Part shown: in pieces, positions 6,854 to 14,437 of the stretch | How the letters are laid out: the number at the start of each line of letters is the position of its first letter | Position numbering within the stretch: the first letter of the stretch is position 1 | Source: Candidatus Woesearchaeota archaeon | GTDB lineage: Archaea > Nanobdellota > Nanobdellia > Woesearchaeales > WJKV01 | Reading direction: 5' to 3' | Length of the DNA: 15,603 nt | Assembly (NCBI GenBank): GCA_019322855.1 | Contig: JAHWIA010000006.1 | Span: 1 to 15,603, forward strand | Program-made: the position numbers and the translations under genes | Notes under the pieces: generated by a model | What the model was told of the DNA's origin: nothing | Seen by the model: only the letters and a program-made list of their open reading frames with translations | Database searches by the model: none

Positions 6854-9800
6854 TTATTTCCTAGGCACATACCTGTGAATGTCCGGCATTGTCTTTCCAT
6901 AATCTATCGTAAATACAGGATAGACATCCCATTTCTTGCTCTTGACATTGTATTCAACATATAAGTCTAATGGAAATTTCCTCAAGCCCGGTATTATTCC
7001 TAACGGAGATACTTGTCCTCCTACTGCAACGCCTTTTGTTCCATGACTGCTGACAAAGAATGCAGGATTTATTCCTCTCACCACACCTTCTAATCCATCG
7101 TCACTCTGAAGATTAAAGATATTCGCAGGATATAATACAACACCCATCTCGCCCTGATCCAGAGCTCCTTCTCTTGCACCCATCCTCAATGTGGCATAGA
7201 TTGTTCTGTTCCTGTTAGGGATTATTCCTGTCATCTCCATGAATCTTAATGCCTTGTTTGTCGCTCTTTTTGCTGCAGGATTATCTGCATTGACAAAAGA
7301 CAATTCGACCTTTCCGCCCAGATTCCTTCTGAAATCAATACCGTAAGTCAACGCCATGTCATCTCCCACTTGTATCCTTACAATCTTGGCGCCGAATCTT
7401 GGATCATCTGCACCATGATATCTATAACTAACTTCTCTTATATCAGAACTGTCAGTGTCTGAAGTAATAGAAGATAAAGCGATCTTTCCTTTTCCATCTT
7501 TCTTGTCTTCTTCATCTTCATATTCAAACCAATCTTTTGATATTTGCAATGAAACTTCTCTTGTTGTTTCTTTATCCTTTTCATTGCTGAAGTCAAGATT
7601 TAGAGTATAGAAAGGTCTTCCTTTGTAATCCACTCCTCCGTACGCAGCCACGGCAATACTGCCGTTCGGAAGTATGTAACCATAATTCGCTCCGCCAAAA
7701 CCCCTGTTGCTTCCTGCGCCCAAGAACAGGCCATTGAACCGTCCTCTCTGGTGTATTGCTGCATTACCTTTGTCAGCTTCAGCTCTCATCAATTCTATTT
7801 CAATGTTCCTAGCAAGTGCACGAATCCTTTGCGCCCTTCCTGGCCTTAATGGGAACTCTTCTACAACAGTCTCGTACTCTCCTGCAGCACCGAATGGTTC
7901 TGCAACATATCGGGTAAGGAAAGAACGACCTTCTTTCTTATAGAACCTTATCCTTGCAAGATCTTGCATCCCTATCACTATTCTTTCCAGTTCTTTATTG
8001 TCTGGATTATTGTCCATCAATGCAGGATCTATGCCAAGAATAGAAGCAAACGCAGGATACTGCTCCAGATCCTTCTTCTTCAGCTCCAATATCGCATTTG
8101 AAAATATTTGCGGATCATTGAACCTTGCAAGATATTCCCTGAAAACAGGAGGTATCTTCTTCTCTCTAAGCAACTGTATGAACCTATCTTTTGGAATTGA
8201 ATATCTATGAGTTTTGCCGTCTGCGAATCTTGCATCAAGATGGAAAGTCCTTCTGACTATGACTGCATCTCTTGCATCTGCGATCTCTCCGTTCTCATGA
8301 TCTCCATCTACATACTCTGTTTTCATGTTGAAACCGCGCTCACCGAGCAATCTCGGGAACTCTCTTACTTCTGCCCCGCTGAACCTGAACACCTCGTTCA
8401 ATCTGATTCTTTCTTCTAATAATTTCTTTCTTTCTTCTGCACTCTGTTTTCTTTTCGCTCTTGCGTCTGCAAAACTTTCCTGCAACCTTGCAATAGCAAT
8501 GCTTGCTTCTTCATTTCCGTACAATCTTGCCTGCCTGTAATGCATCAATGCTCTTGTAAAATCTTTTTTCCTTTCAAATTCAGAAGCCAAACTGTAATTT
8601 ACTTCTGCCCGTCTCTCCCTGCTAAGATTATGATCCTGCAAGGTATGCAGACCTTCGTTTATCTTTTCAGTATTGTCTACTGCATCTCCTGCAACAGCCC
8701 CTGGAAACCTGAACCCGACAGACAATAGATAACCAACACCCAGACTCTTCAGACCATCTATGCCTTGCGCAGCAACGTGAGTTGCAAGACAGATCGGTTC
8801 TTTCAGGCTTCTCCAATCTGCAGTACCGTCATCAATACCGAAAACATAACCTATTCTTCTCCAGCTAAGATCTGACCTTGCATCTGAGAAAGAACCGTAC
8901 GGATTGTATTTTCTGTCATCCAATAATCTGCGCGCATGCCTTCCATACATGCTTTCAAGCTCACTGTCAGCAGAAACTATCTGTTCAAGAGAAGAAATAA
9001 ACTTTTTCTGGTTTCCCATCATGTAATGTGCGTTTGCTATCGCGCTCATCACTGCCAGCCTGTACTGGCTGTCTGGATGTGTTTCCAAAAACTGCCTGCT
9101 TGCTTGCAATAATTGATCTCCTTTCCTATCATTGATTTGCAACAACAAGATGTTGTGATAATCAGTCTTTTCTTGTCCGCTGCTGAACTGCGCGATTTCT
9201 GTTGATGTTTTCACAATATTCCCGTCATTCACTCCAAACCTGCTTGCTCTTCTATGAACTTCTTCCAATAAATCTTCCCTGTCACTCTCCCAGCTAGTTC
9301 CGCGCAATAAATCATGAGCTCTGTTAAGATATCCTAAAGACGCAATATAACCGTCATGGGTATTGTGTTCCATATTCCGTCTTGCATCATCCATCAATTG
9401 AAGACCGTCATAGACATTCTGTTTCTTTTTCAGATATTCTATCCTGCTCCTGATAGATTCTGCATCCTTATTCTTTGGATTCTGTGCAATGAATTCCTGC
9501 AGTTTCCTTAATTCTTTCATCTCTCGCGGAGTTATCTTATACCATTCCCTGTCAAATATCTTGAAAACAAAATCAGTGACAGCATCAACGCCCGCAGTTA
9601 TCCAGCTTCCCTCCACAAGATTCCTCAGGCTTGCTTGTCTCAGAAAACTGTTGCATAAGTCTGCAGCACTGTTCAAGGTATGCTCATTACGGAGCAGACT
9701 CGCCTGGTTATAACTGTCGTCAGCGAGCATCTGCAAAATCCGTTGCCTCAATGGCGCATCTATCTTGTAATAATAATCTTCTCCTTCACTATCTGTCCAG

Positions 9801-11662
9801 CTTCCTTTTGACGTGCTCACAGAAGGTATCAGCCAGTCAATGCACCAATCCTCGAGCCATTCTGTCCTGTCAAAAATATTTCTCAATGCTTCTATTCTTT
9901 TGCCCCTGTTTTCTTCTGTGACTGCGAGCATGAAACGCGCATAGGCAGTATATCCTGTCTCTTCCAATCCACTGTCAATCAATTCTTTGTCTTTTTTCTT
10001 GAACCAGTCATAATCCTGCTCCAGACCCTTCTTGTCTCTTGTGATTATATTGATGTAATTCTGATATATTCTCATGAAAACTTCACAATTAGTCGCGTCA
10101 TGCTGCACTTGTTTCTTTAATTCAGGATCAAGTCCTGTGTTCTGCAGCAATTGCTCAAGATGCGCTTTCCTAAGATCAAGTTCTGTCACACTGCACGCCC
10201 TTGCATACTGTGCATTCTGTCTCAATAATCGTGCAAAACGTTTCTTGCCTGTCTTTTCTGCAGAAGCAATGTCTTGTTCTATTGCATCATGAACCTTTTT
10301 TCTTACTTCCTTTCTCTCTCCTTCAAATTCTTCTCCTCTCAAATGCCTTTCATACTGTTGTATCAATTTATCCAAACTGCTGTCTTCTTCAATATCCAAA
10401 GTTTCTCTCACATAATCAAGATGCCTTGTTATTGCCTCATAATCTCTTGCAGAAACATAATGTCTTTTTACAGAAGAGAACGGACTGTAACTGTGTTCTG
10501 TCTTTTCCTGTTCTTCATTACCCGTGACTCTGAATGAACTTTCTCCTTCTCTTTCTACTCTATCTTTACCTTCTCCTGCAGCAGGCGCAGGATTTTCCCT
10601 TCTTACTTCTCTATCCTTTCTTTGAGGGCTCTCTTCTCTTCCTACATCCTTTTCCTTGCTGAAGAAATCAAACAAATCCTTTTCCTTCCCTTTAAGATCA
10701 TAAAACTTCTGGTCTCCATCTGCAAGATACGCAACGATCTTGTAATCAGTACCATCTTCTGACCTGAAAAATATATAACCTCTTACATTGTTCTGCAGGC
10801 TCTGCTCCAGGAATGTAGAATCAGGAGCAATATTATCCATTATCTCTTGAAGAGTCAATATCCCGTCATCCAGAACACCACTGCCTTTTGCTCTGACATA
10901 ACCTCTTCCGAGCAAACTTTCTTCTAGATCATGTTTGACATGCTCAGGTCTAAACGGTCTAGATGGTGCAGGTGGAGCGTAACGCGTAGGCTGTACTGGT
11001 CTGCTCACATCAACCCTTCTTGTTTGTTTCTTTTTTGTTCTCTTTGGAATGATTATCGGTTCTTTTCTTCCTTCAAGATAAATGATGTGATTGTTTTCAT
11101 CTTCTGTGACTGTGACTTCTTTCTCTTTTCTTTCAGGCGCTGTTGTTGTTCTTTCTCTCGCTCTTGATACTGTTCCTGCATAATGTGCAGTTGTACTTGT
11201 TCTTGTTGGTTGTCCAGGAGCATTGACTCTTATCTGCGTTTTCTTTCTTGTCTCTCTTTCTGTTCTTCTTTCCCCTCCTGTTGCAAACAATGCACTGCTT
11301 TCACCGCCAAGGCCTGCATATAGTCCGTTGTAATCTATTTGCGGTCTTTCACTTCTCGTCTCTGCAATCCTTTCTTCTAATCTCTGCTCTCTTGCTCTTT
11401 GCCTCATCCTTTGCTTATAGTTATGGAAGATTTCCCTCTGCCTGAAATAATCAAAATAAGAATCATAATGGCTCATTGTCCTGTAGCGCGATTGAGAATA
11501 TGTTTGTCCATAGCCGCCATTGGCATACAAACCGCCTGCTTCTGCTGTTCCGCTGAACAAAGTCAAGGCTGCAACAGTTCCAAGCCCGCCTAGAAACAGT
11601 CCCCTGCCTAGTGTTTTCAATCTAGATTCAAGACTTCCAGTAATTAATTGCCGAATCCCCAT
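6854..11662 (-). CDS. Giant exported protein with helical-repeat body and beta-rich C-terminus, function unknown
   Basis: I do not recognise a family. Seen: 1602 aa. An N-terminal Sec-type signal peptide has a hydrophobic core at about 21-39 and a likely cut after AEA (40-42). A Gly/Tyr- and then Arg/Glu-rich, probably disordered stretch (43-240) follows. A small mixed segment comes next (241-340), then a charged linker (340-400). A long helical body (about 400-1090) contains tetratricopeptide-like helix pairs, for example around 830-900 and 1015-1065. A mixed region (1090-1300) leads to a C-terminal part (about 1306-1590) of alternating short beta strands and glycine turns, compatible with a beta-sandwich or barrel-like fold. 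No internal transmembrane helix is evident. The ATG directly abuts the stop of the upstream 406-aa gene (TAAATG), so translation is probably coupled. A cell-envelope or secreted structural or adhesive role is inference. Confidence 0.85.
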   Translation of the reverse strand: MGIRQLITGSLESRLKTLGRGLFLGGLGTVAALTLFSGTAEAGGLYANGGYGQTYSQSRYRTMSHYDSYFDYFRQREIFHNYKQRMRQRAREQRLEERIAETRSERPQIDYNGLYAGLGGESSALFATGGERRTERETRKKTQIRVNAPGQPTRTSTTAHYAGTVSRARERTTTAPERKEKEVTVTEDENNHIIYLEGRKEPIIIPKRTKKKQTRRVDVSRPVQPTRYAPPAPSRPFRPEHVKHDLEESLLGRGYVRAKGSGVLDDGILTLQEIMDNIAPDSTFLEQSLQNNVRGYIFFRSEDGTDYKIVAYLADGDQKFYDLKGKEKDLFDFFSKEKDVGREESPQRKDREVRRENPAPAAGEGKDRVEREGESSFRVTGNEEQEKTEHSYSPFSSVKRHYVSARDYEAITRHLDYVRETLDIEEDSSLDKLIQQYERHLRGEEFEGERKEVRKKVHDAIEQDIASAEKTGKKRFARLLRQNAQYARACSVTELDLRKAHLEQLLQNTGLDPELKKQVQHDATNCEVFMRIYQNYINIITRDKKGLEQDYDWFKKKDKELIDSGLEETGYTAYARFMLAVTEENRGKRIEALRNIFDRTEWLEDWCIDWLIPSVSTSKGSWTDSEGEDYYYKIDAPLRQRILQMLADDSYNQASLLRNEHTLNSAADLCNSFLRQASLRNLVEGSWITAGVDAVTDFVFKIFDREWYKITPREMKELRKLQEFIAQNPKNKDAESIRSRIEYLKKKQNVYDGLQLMDDARRNMEHNTHDGYIASLGYLNRAHDLLRGTSWESDREDLLEEVHRRASRFGVNDGNIVKTSTEIAQFSSGQEKTDYHNILLLQINDRKGDQLLQASRQFLETHPDSQYRLAVMSAIANAHYMMGNQKKFISSLEQIVSADSELESMYGRHARRLLDDRKYNPYGSFSDARSDLSWRRIGYVFGIDDGTADWRSLKEPICLATHVAAQGIDGLKSLGVGYLLSVGFRFPGAVAGDAVDNTEKINEGLHTLQDHNLSRERRAEVNYSLASEFERKKDFTRALMHYRQARLYGNEEASIAIARLQESFADARAKRKQSAEERKKLLEERIRLNEVFRFSGAEVREFPRLLGERGFNMKTEYVDGDHENGEIADARDAVIVRRTFHLDARFADGKTHRYSIPKDRFIQLLREKKIPPVFREYLARFNDPQIFSNAILELKKKDLEQYPAFASILGIDPALMDNNPDNKELERIVIGMQDLARIRFYKKEGRSFLTRYVAEPFGAAGEYETVVEEFPLRPGRAQRIRALARNIEIELMRAEADKGNAAIHQRGRFNGLFLGAGSNRGFGGANYGYILPNGSIAVAAYGGVDYKGRPFYTLNLDFSNEKDKETTREVSLQISKDWFEYEDEEDKKDGKGKIALSSITSDTDSSDIREVSYRYHGADDPRFGAKIVRIQVGDDMALTYGIDFRRNLGGKVELSFVNADNPAAKRATNKALRFMEMTGIIPNRNRTIYATLRMGAREGALDQGEMGVVLYPANIFNLQSDDGLEGVVRGINPAFFVSSHGTKGVAVGGQVSPLGIIPGLRKFPLDLYVEYNVKSKKWDVYPVFTIDYGKTMPDIHRYVPRK

Positions 11663-12883
11663 TTATTCAGCTCTCTCTAGTTTTTCCTGCACTCTCAGAT
11701 ATGATCTGTGCGCAGCATTAAAACCATCTCTTCCCCTGCTTTTCTTTTCTGCAACATGATACCATACAAGAGCCTGCTCTAGCAAACCTCTGTATTGATG
11801 CTCTGAATAATTTCCATGGAACCTGAACTTCCTCTTGTATATGTCTGCAAGCCTTTCATACAATTCTCCTTGTTTGCACAAAAGTTCTTCCAAGAACTGC
11901 GAATCTTTTGGCTTGCCGTCAACAAAATGACATCCTACATCAGGAATAGAATCAACTTTATCACTGATCGAACTTATTCTGTCCGCACCTTTCAATGCTT
12001 CTATGAAACGTTCCCCGCCATGATTCTTTATCATGTAATGCACCAATGCCTGCGCATAAGCAGCCATTGCATCGTAAACATTCACATTATCTGGCAGATT
12101 CTCTCCTGTGAACCATTGGAACTGGTTCCTGTTTATCTGGTCAATATTATCATAGATTGCCTGAAGATGATCCATCTGCTTCTGCGCCAATAACTCCAGG
12201 GCGCGGCTGTTCCAGTCAGGATTCTGTTTTGCAACCTCTGCTGCAACTTCTTCTGCTGCAATTGCTGCTTTTTTTGTTGTATACAGTTCTGCAAGATTGC
12301 CTGTGACATACAAATTATCTTTATTATCAAGCACAAAACCTCCCACATGAAGCAATAATGGCTGTTTCAGTTTATCCTCGATATTGATTCTTGTGTGCTG
12401 AGGATTAGAAGAATTTATTTGCATCACTTGCAGGAACATCTCGCAGCTTCTCCTGTAAAGGTCCACTCTTTCCTTGAACTTTTCCACCTGCGGTCTTAGA
12501 GAAGCATCAAACTTTGCCTCTGACAAATCTTCGTATAATTTCTTAAGTATGCTTCGTGCTCTTGCATAATCTCTTTTTGTACCTTCAAGATGTGATAATG
12601 CATATGCAAATTCTCTTACACCAAAGAATTCACCAGGTTGTATAAGCATACTTCCGCTTATCTGCTCTCTTTCTACTTCATAAGCAGCTTCATTCCTACC
12701 AGGTGTTGTTCTTGTTTCTTGTGTAAAATGGTTTCTCCTATCACCAAATACGATTGCATCTGTAGTTTGGGAACCGATGACATGATTAGAAGGCCTGTCA
12801 ATCAATTCAGGCGAACTGCAGTTTATACCTGTCACTACAATAACTCCAAGTCCTGCGATAAAAACTATTCTTTCTAATCCCAT
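11663..12883 (-). CDS. Membrane-anchored or exported helical protein, function unknown
   Basis: I do not recognise a family. Seen: 406 aa. A hydrophobic N-terminus (about 5-20) ends at NCSSPE, with Cys22 as the first residue after the hydrophobic core. This looks like a lipoprotein signal, but Gly-Ile-Asn before the Cys is a poor lipobox, so an uncleaved anchor or a plain signal peptide is equally possible. The rest is mainly charged amphipathic helix with tetratricopeptide-like pairs (about 88-122 and the last 80 residues, where ALVWYHVAEKKSRG is typical of such helices). It is the first gene of a two-gene unit with the 1602-aa exported protein, whose ATG follows its TAA without a gap. The helical-repeat character shared by both and the strict coupling suggest the two products work together at the cell surface. 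The start is supported by AGGGG 7 nt upstream and a TATA box. Confidence 0.85.
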   Translation of the reverse strand: MGLERIVFIAGLGVIVVTGINCSSPELIDRPSNHVIGSQTTDAIVFGDRRNHFTQETRTTPGRNEAAYEVEREQISGSMLIQPGEFFGVREFAYALSHLEGTKRDYARARSILKKLYEDLSEAKFDASLRPQVEKFKERVDLYRRSCEMFLQVMQINSSNPQHTRINIEDKLKQPLLLHVGGFVLDNKDNLYVTGNLAELYTTKKAAIAAEEVAAEVAKQNPDWNSRALELLAQKQMDHLQAIYDNIDQINRNQFQWFTGENLPDNVNVYDAMAAYAQALVHYMIKNHGGERFIEALKGADRISSISDKVDSIPDVGCHFVDGKPKDSQFLEELLCKQGELYERLADIYKRKFRFHGNYSEHQYRGLLEQALVWYHVAEKKSRGRDGFNAAHRSYLRVQEKLERAE

Positions 12884-12890
12884 TTGTATG

Positions 12891-12895
12891 CCCCT
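12891..12895 (-). promoter_or_regulatory. Ribosome binding site of the 406-aa gene
   Basis: AGGGG on the minus strand, 7 nt before the ATG at 12883. It agrees with a leader of about 35 nt from the TATA box at 12943-12955. Confidence 0.5.
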
Positions 12896-12942
12896 GAAAC
12901 ATCTCTAAAGAACCTCTTTTATCACCAAACAGTAAGTATGAG

Positions 12943-12955
12943 TTATATATAAACC
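12943..12955 (-). promoter_or_regulatory. TATA box of the two-gene exported-protein operon
   Basis: GGTTTATATATAA on the minus strand, about 65 bp before the ATG at 12883. It is the strongest TATA match in the divergent gap. The predicted start near 12920 gives a short leader that carries a ribosome binding site. Confidence 0.65.
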
Positions 12956-13008
12956 TTTCGCAGGAATCTCGACCATTGGACAACGTCTGAAACCCTTGAA
13001 TTCGAAGA

Positions 13009-13021
13009 ATATAGGCTATAT
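13009..13021. repeat. Palindrome 1 in divergent control region
   Basis: ATATAG and CTATAT are perfect 6-bp arms around one central G. It could also act as a weak TATA element. It is the first of three palindromes within 60 bp. Confidence 0.5.
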
Positions 13022-13037
13022 ACCCCCATTTCAAAAC

Positions 13038-13051
13038 CCACTGGTCAGTGG
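13038..13051. repeat. Palindrome 2 in divergent control region
   Basis: CCACTG and CAGTGG are perfect 6-bp arms around a 2-bp centre (GT). It is GC-rich against an AT-rich background. It ends 4 bp before palindrome 3. Confidence 0.6.
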
Positions 13052-13055
13052 ACAG

Positions 13056-13067
13056 CTGTTCGAACAG
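13056..13067. repeat. Palindrome 3, just upstream of the mini-gene TATA box
   Basis: CTGTTCGAACAG is a perfect 12-bp palindrome, the usual size for a dimeric helix-turn-helix operator half-pair. It ends 2 bp before the TATA box of the small-gene cluster, where a bound factor would affect TFB contact with the promoter. Confidence 0.65.
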
Positions 13068-13069
13068 AA

Positions 13070-13078
13070 CTTAAATAG
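13070..13078 (+). promoter_or_regulatory. TATA box of the small-gene cluster
   Basis: CTTAAATAG, about 45 bp before the first ATG at 13118. The predicted start near 13100 leaves a leader of about 18 nt that just includes the GGAGGTG ribosome binding site. Confidence 0.55.
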
Positions 13079-13105
13079 CGATCTACATAACCTTAGTATG
13101 AAAAA

Positions 13106-13112
13106 GGAGGTG
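13106..13112 (+). promoter_or_regulatory. Consensus ribosome binding site of first mini-gene
   Basis: GGAGGTG, 5 nt before the ATG at 13118. It is one of the best matches to the 16S 3' end in the window and makes translation of this very short frame likely. Confidence 0.75.
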
Positions 13113-13117
13113 CTAAA

Positions 13118-13258
13118 ATGTACACATACAGATCCGGAGACCCAGAAAACATCAAACAGCTGTTCTATGAACAGATCAAGAAGCAGACCCTTAGGACTGC
13201 AAGAGCAAAATCCAGGACATTCGATATTCAGTTCAGTGATAAATGGTCAAAGAGGTGA
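13118..13258 (+). CDS. 46-aa basic protein, unknown function
   Basis: Not recognised. The 46-residue product starts MYTYRSGDPENIKQLF and ends in DKWSKR*. It is rich in Lys and Arg and probably has one amphipathic helix over residues 8-34 followed by a short strand-like tail. It is supported as real by a consensus GGAGGTG at 5 nt, a TATA box at the right distance, and an arrangement in which its TGA stop is part of the next gene's ribosome binding site (GAGGTGA). It is the first gene of a four-gene run of mini-proteins divergent from the exported-protein operon. Confidence 0.65.
   Translation: MYTYRSGDPENIKQLFYEQIKKQTLRTARAKSRTFDIQFSDKWSKR
13252..13258 (+). promoter_or_regulatory. Ribosome binding site overlapping a stop codon
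   Basis: GAGGTGA, 5 nt before the ATG at 13264. Its last three bases are the stop codon of the 46-aa gene. It selects the ATG at 13264 over an in-frame ATG at 13243 that lies before the site. Confidence 0.7.
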
Positions 13259-13263
13259 TTAAA

Positions 13264-13428
13264 ATGCTATATGATGAAGGAACATATTTTGATGATGACA
13301 TTGTTGAAGTTTTCAACGATGACATATACAGCAGAGATGCGCTTGACCGCATTTCAGACAATGAAAACCTAGATTGTATAGGAGAAGGTTTTATGAGAGG
13401 CTATATAGACGCAGGTTATCCAGAATGA
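13264..13428 (+). CDS. 54-aa acidic protein, unknown function
   Basis: Not recognised with confidence. 54 residues, strongly acidic (a DDD run near residue 11 and many further Asp/Glu), ending in the compact motif GEGFMRGYIDAGYPE. Short proteins with a GFMRGY-like helix occur as uncharacterised genes in archaeal and phage-like small-gene clusters; this is recollection, not a search. The opposite charges of this and the preceding basic 46-aa protein make a complex conceivable. Translation is well supported by GAGGTGA at 5 nt. The stop overlaps the ATG of the next tiny frame (ATGA). Confidence 0.7.
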   Translation: MLYDEGTYFDDDIVEVFNDDIYSRDALDRISDNENLDCIGEGFMRGYIDAGYPE

Positions 13429-13508
13429 AACTCACAAGATTCCTAAAGACGAGACAATTAGACTGGAATGATTTTCAGCCGGATTGTCTAAGTCCTCCTT
13501 TGAAATAA
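13425..13508 (+). CDS. Possible 27-aa protein, translationally coupled
   Basis: A 27-codon frame begins inside the preceding stop (ATGA overlap at 13425-13428) and ends at TAA 13506-13508, filling most of the gap to the next ribosome binding site. The product is basic and proline-containing (MKLTRFLKTRQLDWNDF...). There is no separate ribosome binding site, so translation would depend on re-initiation. The overlap is of a type common in real archaeal operons, but a frame this short could be chance. Confidence 0.35.
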   Translation: MKLTRFLKTRQLDWNDFQPDCLSPPLK

Positions 13509-13523
13509 AAACCGACAAGGAAT

Positions 13524-13531
13524 GGAGGTGA
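13524..13531 (+). promoter_or_regulatory. Consensus ribosome binding site of the 84-aa gene
   Basis: GGAGGTGA, 6 nt before the ATG at 13538; an excellent anti-Shine-Dalgarno match. Confidence 0.75.
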
Positions 13532-13537
13532 AATAAA

Positions 13538-13792
13538 ATGAACAGACCAGAAAAACAAATCAGCACTGGAGCTATCCAAGCAAGTATATGGAACAATGTA
13601 AAAGGAAATATCAGTTTCAAGACGATTTCCTTGAACAGAAGATATAAAGACCAGAACGGCAAATGGCAGTCGAGCAATAATCTTCGAGTTGCAGACCTTC
13701 CAAAAGCTCAGCTGGTTCTTTCAAAAGCATACGAATATCTGATGCTTAAGGAAGGATATGGAGATGCGATAGAAGAAGAGACTGTGCTTTGA
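13538..13792 (+). CDS. 84-aa conserved small protein, possible nucleic-acid-binding fold
   Basis: Looks like a widespread uncharacterised small family with the pattern GxIxASIW, then FKTISLNRRYKDxxGxWQSSNNLRVxDLPKAxLVLxKAYEYL. I recall similar proteins in archaea and bacteria, often among small accessory genes, but no function. Predicted order is four beta strands (about 12-50) and one C-terminal helix (53-72). This resembles the layout of PC4/Whirly-type single-strand DNA binders (strands plus helix, aromatic and basic residues on the strands); that parallel is inference only. It is the last gene of the mini-gene run and is followed by 54 bp and the TsaC gene with its own promoter. Confidence 0.75.
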   Translation: MNRPEKQISTGAIQASIWNNVKGNISFKTISLNRRYKDQNGKWQSSNNLRVADLPKAQLVLSKAYEYLMLKEGYGDAIEEETVL

Positions 13793-13816
13793 TTGTTATA
13801 GCTGATATGCGTAAGG

Positions 13817-13826
13817 TTTAAATATT
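13817..13826 (+). promoter_or_regulatory. TATA box of tsaC
   Basis: TTTAAATATT, centred 26 bp before the ATG at 13847, predicts a leaderless transcript. It supports that ATG over an in-frame TTG at 13841. Confidence 0.6.
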
Positions 13827-13846
13827 AATCAGGAAAAGTCTTGATT

Positions 13847-14392
13847 ATGAAGATAATCAATAAAGACGAGTTCAGGATAAATAAAGTTGAATTCTTCAAT
13901 GCTATTGTGGATGGCGCGGTTTTTGTCTATCCAACAGATACGATCTATGGTCTTGGCTGCAATGCAGAGTCAAAGGAAGCAGTTACAAGATTAAGGAAGA
14001 TCAAGGAAAAGATGGAACAGCCATTCAGTGTCATTGCTCCATCAAAGGAATGGATTTTGGCGAACTGCAAGGCAAAACAAGAAGATCTTAGTGAACTGCC
14101 TGGACCTGTAACTTTGGTTCTTGACCTTCAAAATGAGAATTGTGTGGCTCCAAATGTAAATCCTAAAGGAAAGACCTTGGGTGTAAGGCTTCCTTTCCAT
14201 TGGATAAGCGGAGTTGTCAGCATTTTGGGCATTCCTATAGTGACTACTAGTGTAAATAAGGGAGGAGGAGGCTATATGAAGTCTCTTGACGATATTAACC
14301 CTGAATTAAAGAAAGAAGTTGATTTTATAGTATACGACGACGTAATAAACGGAAAACCAAGCAAAATCATTAATCTGAGCAGTAAGAAGTAG
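13847..14392 (+). CDS. tsaC: L-threonylcarbamoyladenylate synthase (YrdC/TsaC type)
   Basis: Makes threonylcarbamoyl-AMP from threonine, bicarbonate and ATP, the first step of t6A37 formation in ANN-decoding tRNAs. Seen: 181 aa, the length of a single YrdC domain without the C-terminal Sua5 domain. Motifs: PTDTIYGLG (29-37), the KIKEK segment (51-55) in place of the usual KxR lysines/arginines, PGPVTLVL (85-92), LGVRLP (111-116), and TTSVN (133-137) in place of the common TSAN. The cavity motifs fit a working enzyme, though the SVNKGGGG stretch and loss of the typical SG after TSAN are slight departures. KEOPS subunit Pcc1, which acts in the next step, is encoded about 0.5 kb downstream behind the tRNA and two small genes. 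Confidence 0.92.
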   Translation: MKIINKDEFRINKVEFFNAIVDGAVFVYPTDTIYGLGCNAESKEAVTRLRKIKEKMEQPFSVIAPSKEWILANCKAKQEDLSELPGPVTLVLDLQNENCVAPNVNPKGKTLGVRLPFHWISGVVSILGIPIVTTSVNKGGGGYMKSLDDINPELKKEVDFIVYDDVINGKPSKIINLSSKK

Positions 14393-14397
14393 AAACC

Positions 14398-14406
14398 TTT
14401 ATAAAC
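14398..14406 (+). promoter_or_regulatory. TATA box upstream of tRNA-Pro
   Basis: TTTATAAAC, starting 40 bp before the mature tRNA 5' end. I see no separate TATA box at the right distance before the L37Ae gene, so this promoter may drive the tRNA and the following operon together. Confidence 0.5.
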
Positions 14407-14437
14407 AAATCCTAGTTTCTGCAGACTATAATCTAAT

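Noticed and set aside
12815..12883. Clear lipoprotein signal on the 406-aa protein
   Set aside because: Residues before Cys22 are Gly-Ile-Asn, not the Leu-Ala/Ser-Gly/Ala of a lipobox, so lipidation is not claimed.
13038..13080. Remnant of a tRNA T arm (GTTCGAAC inside palindrome 3)
   Set aside because: The arms pair directly through the centre without a 7-nt loop, and no acceptor or anticodon arm can be built around it.
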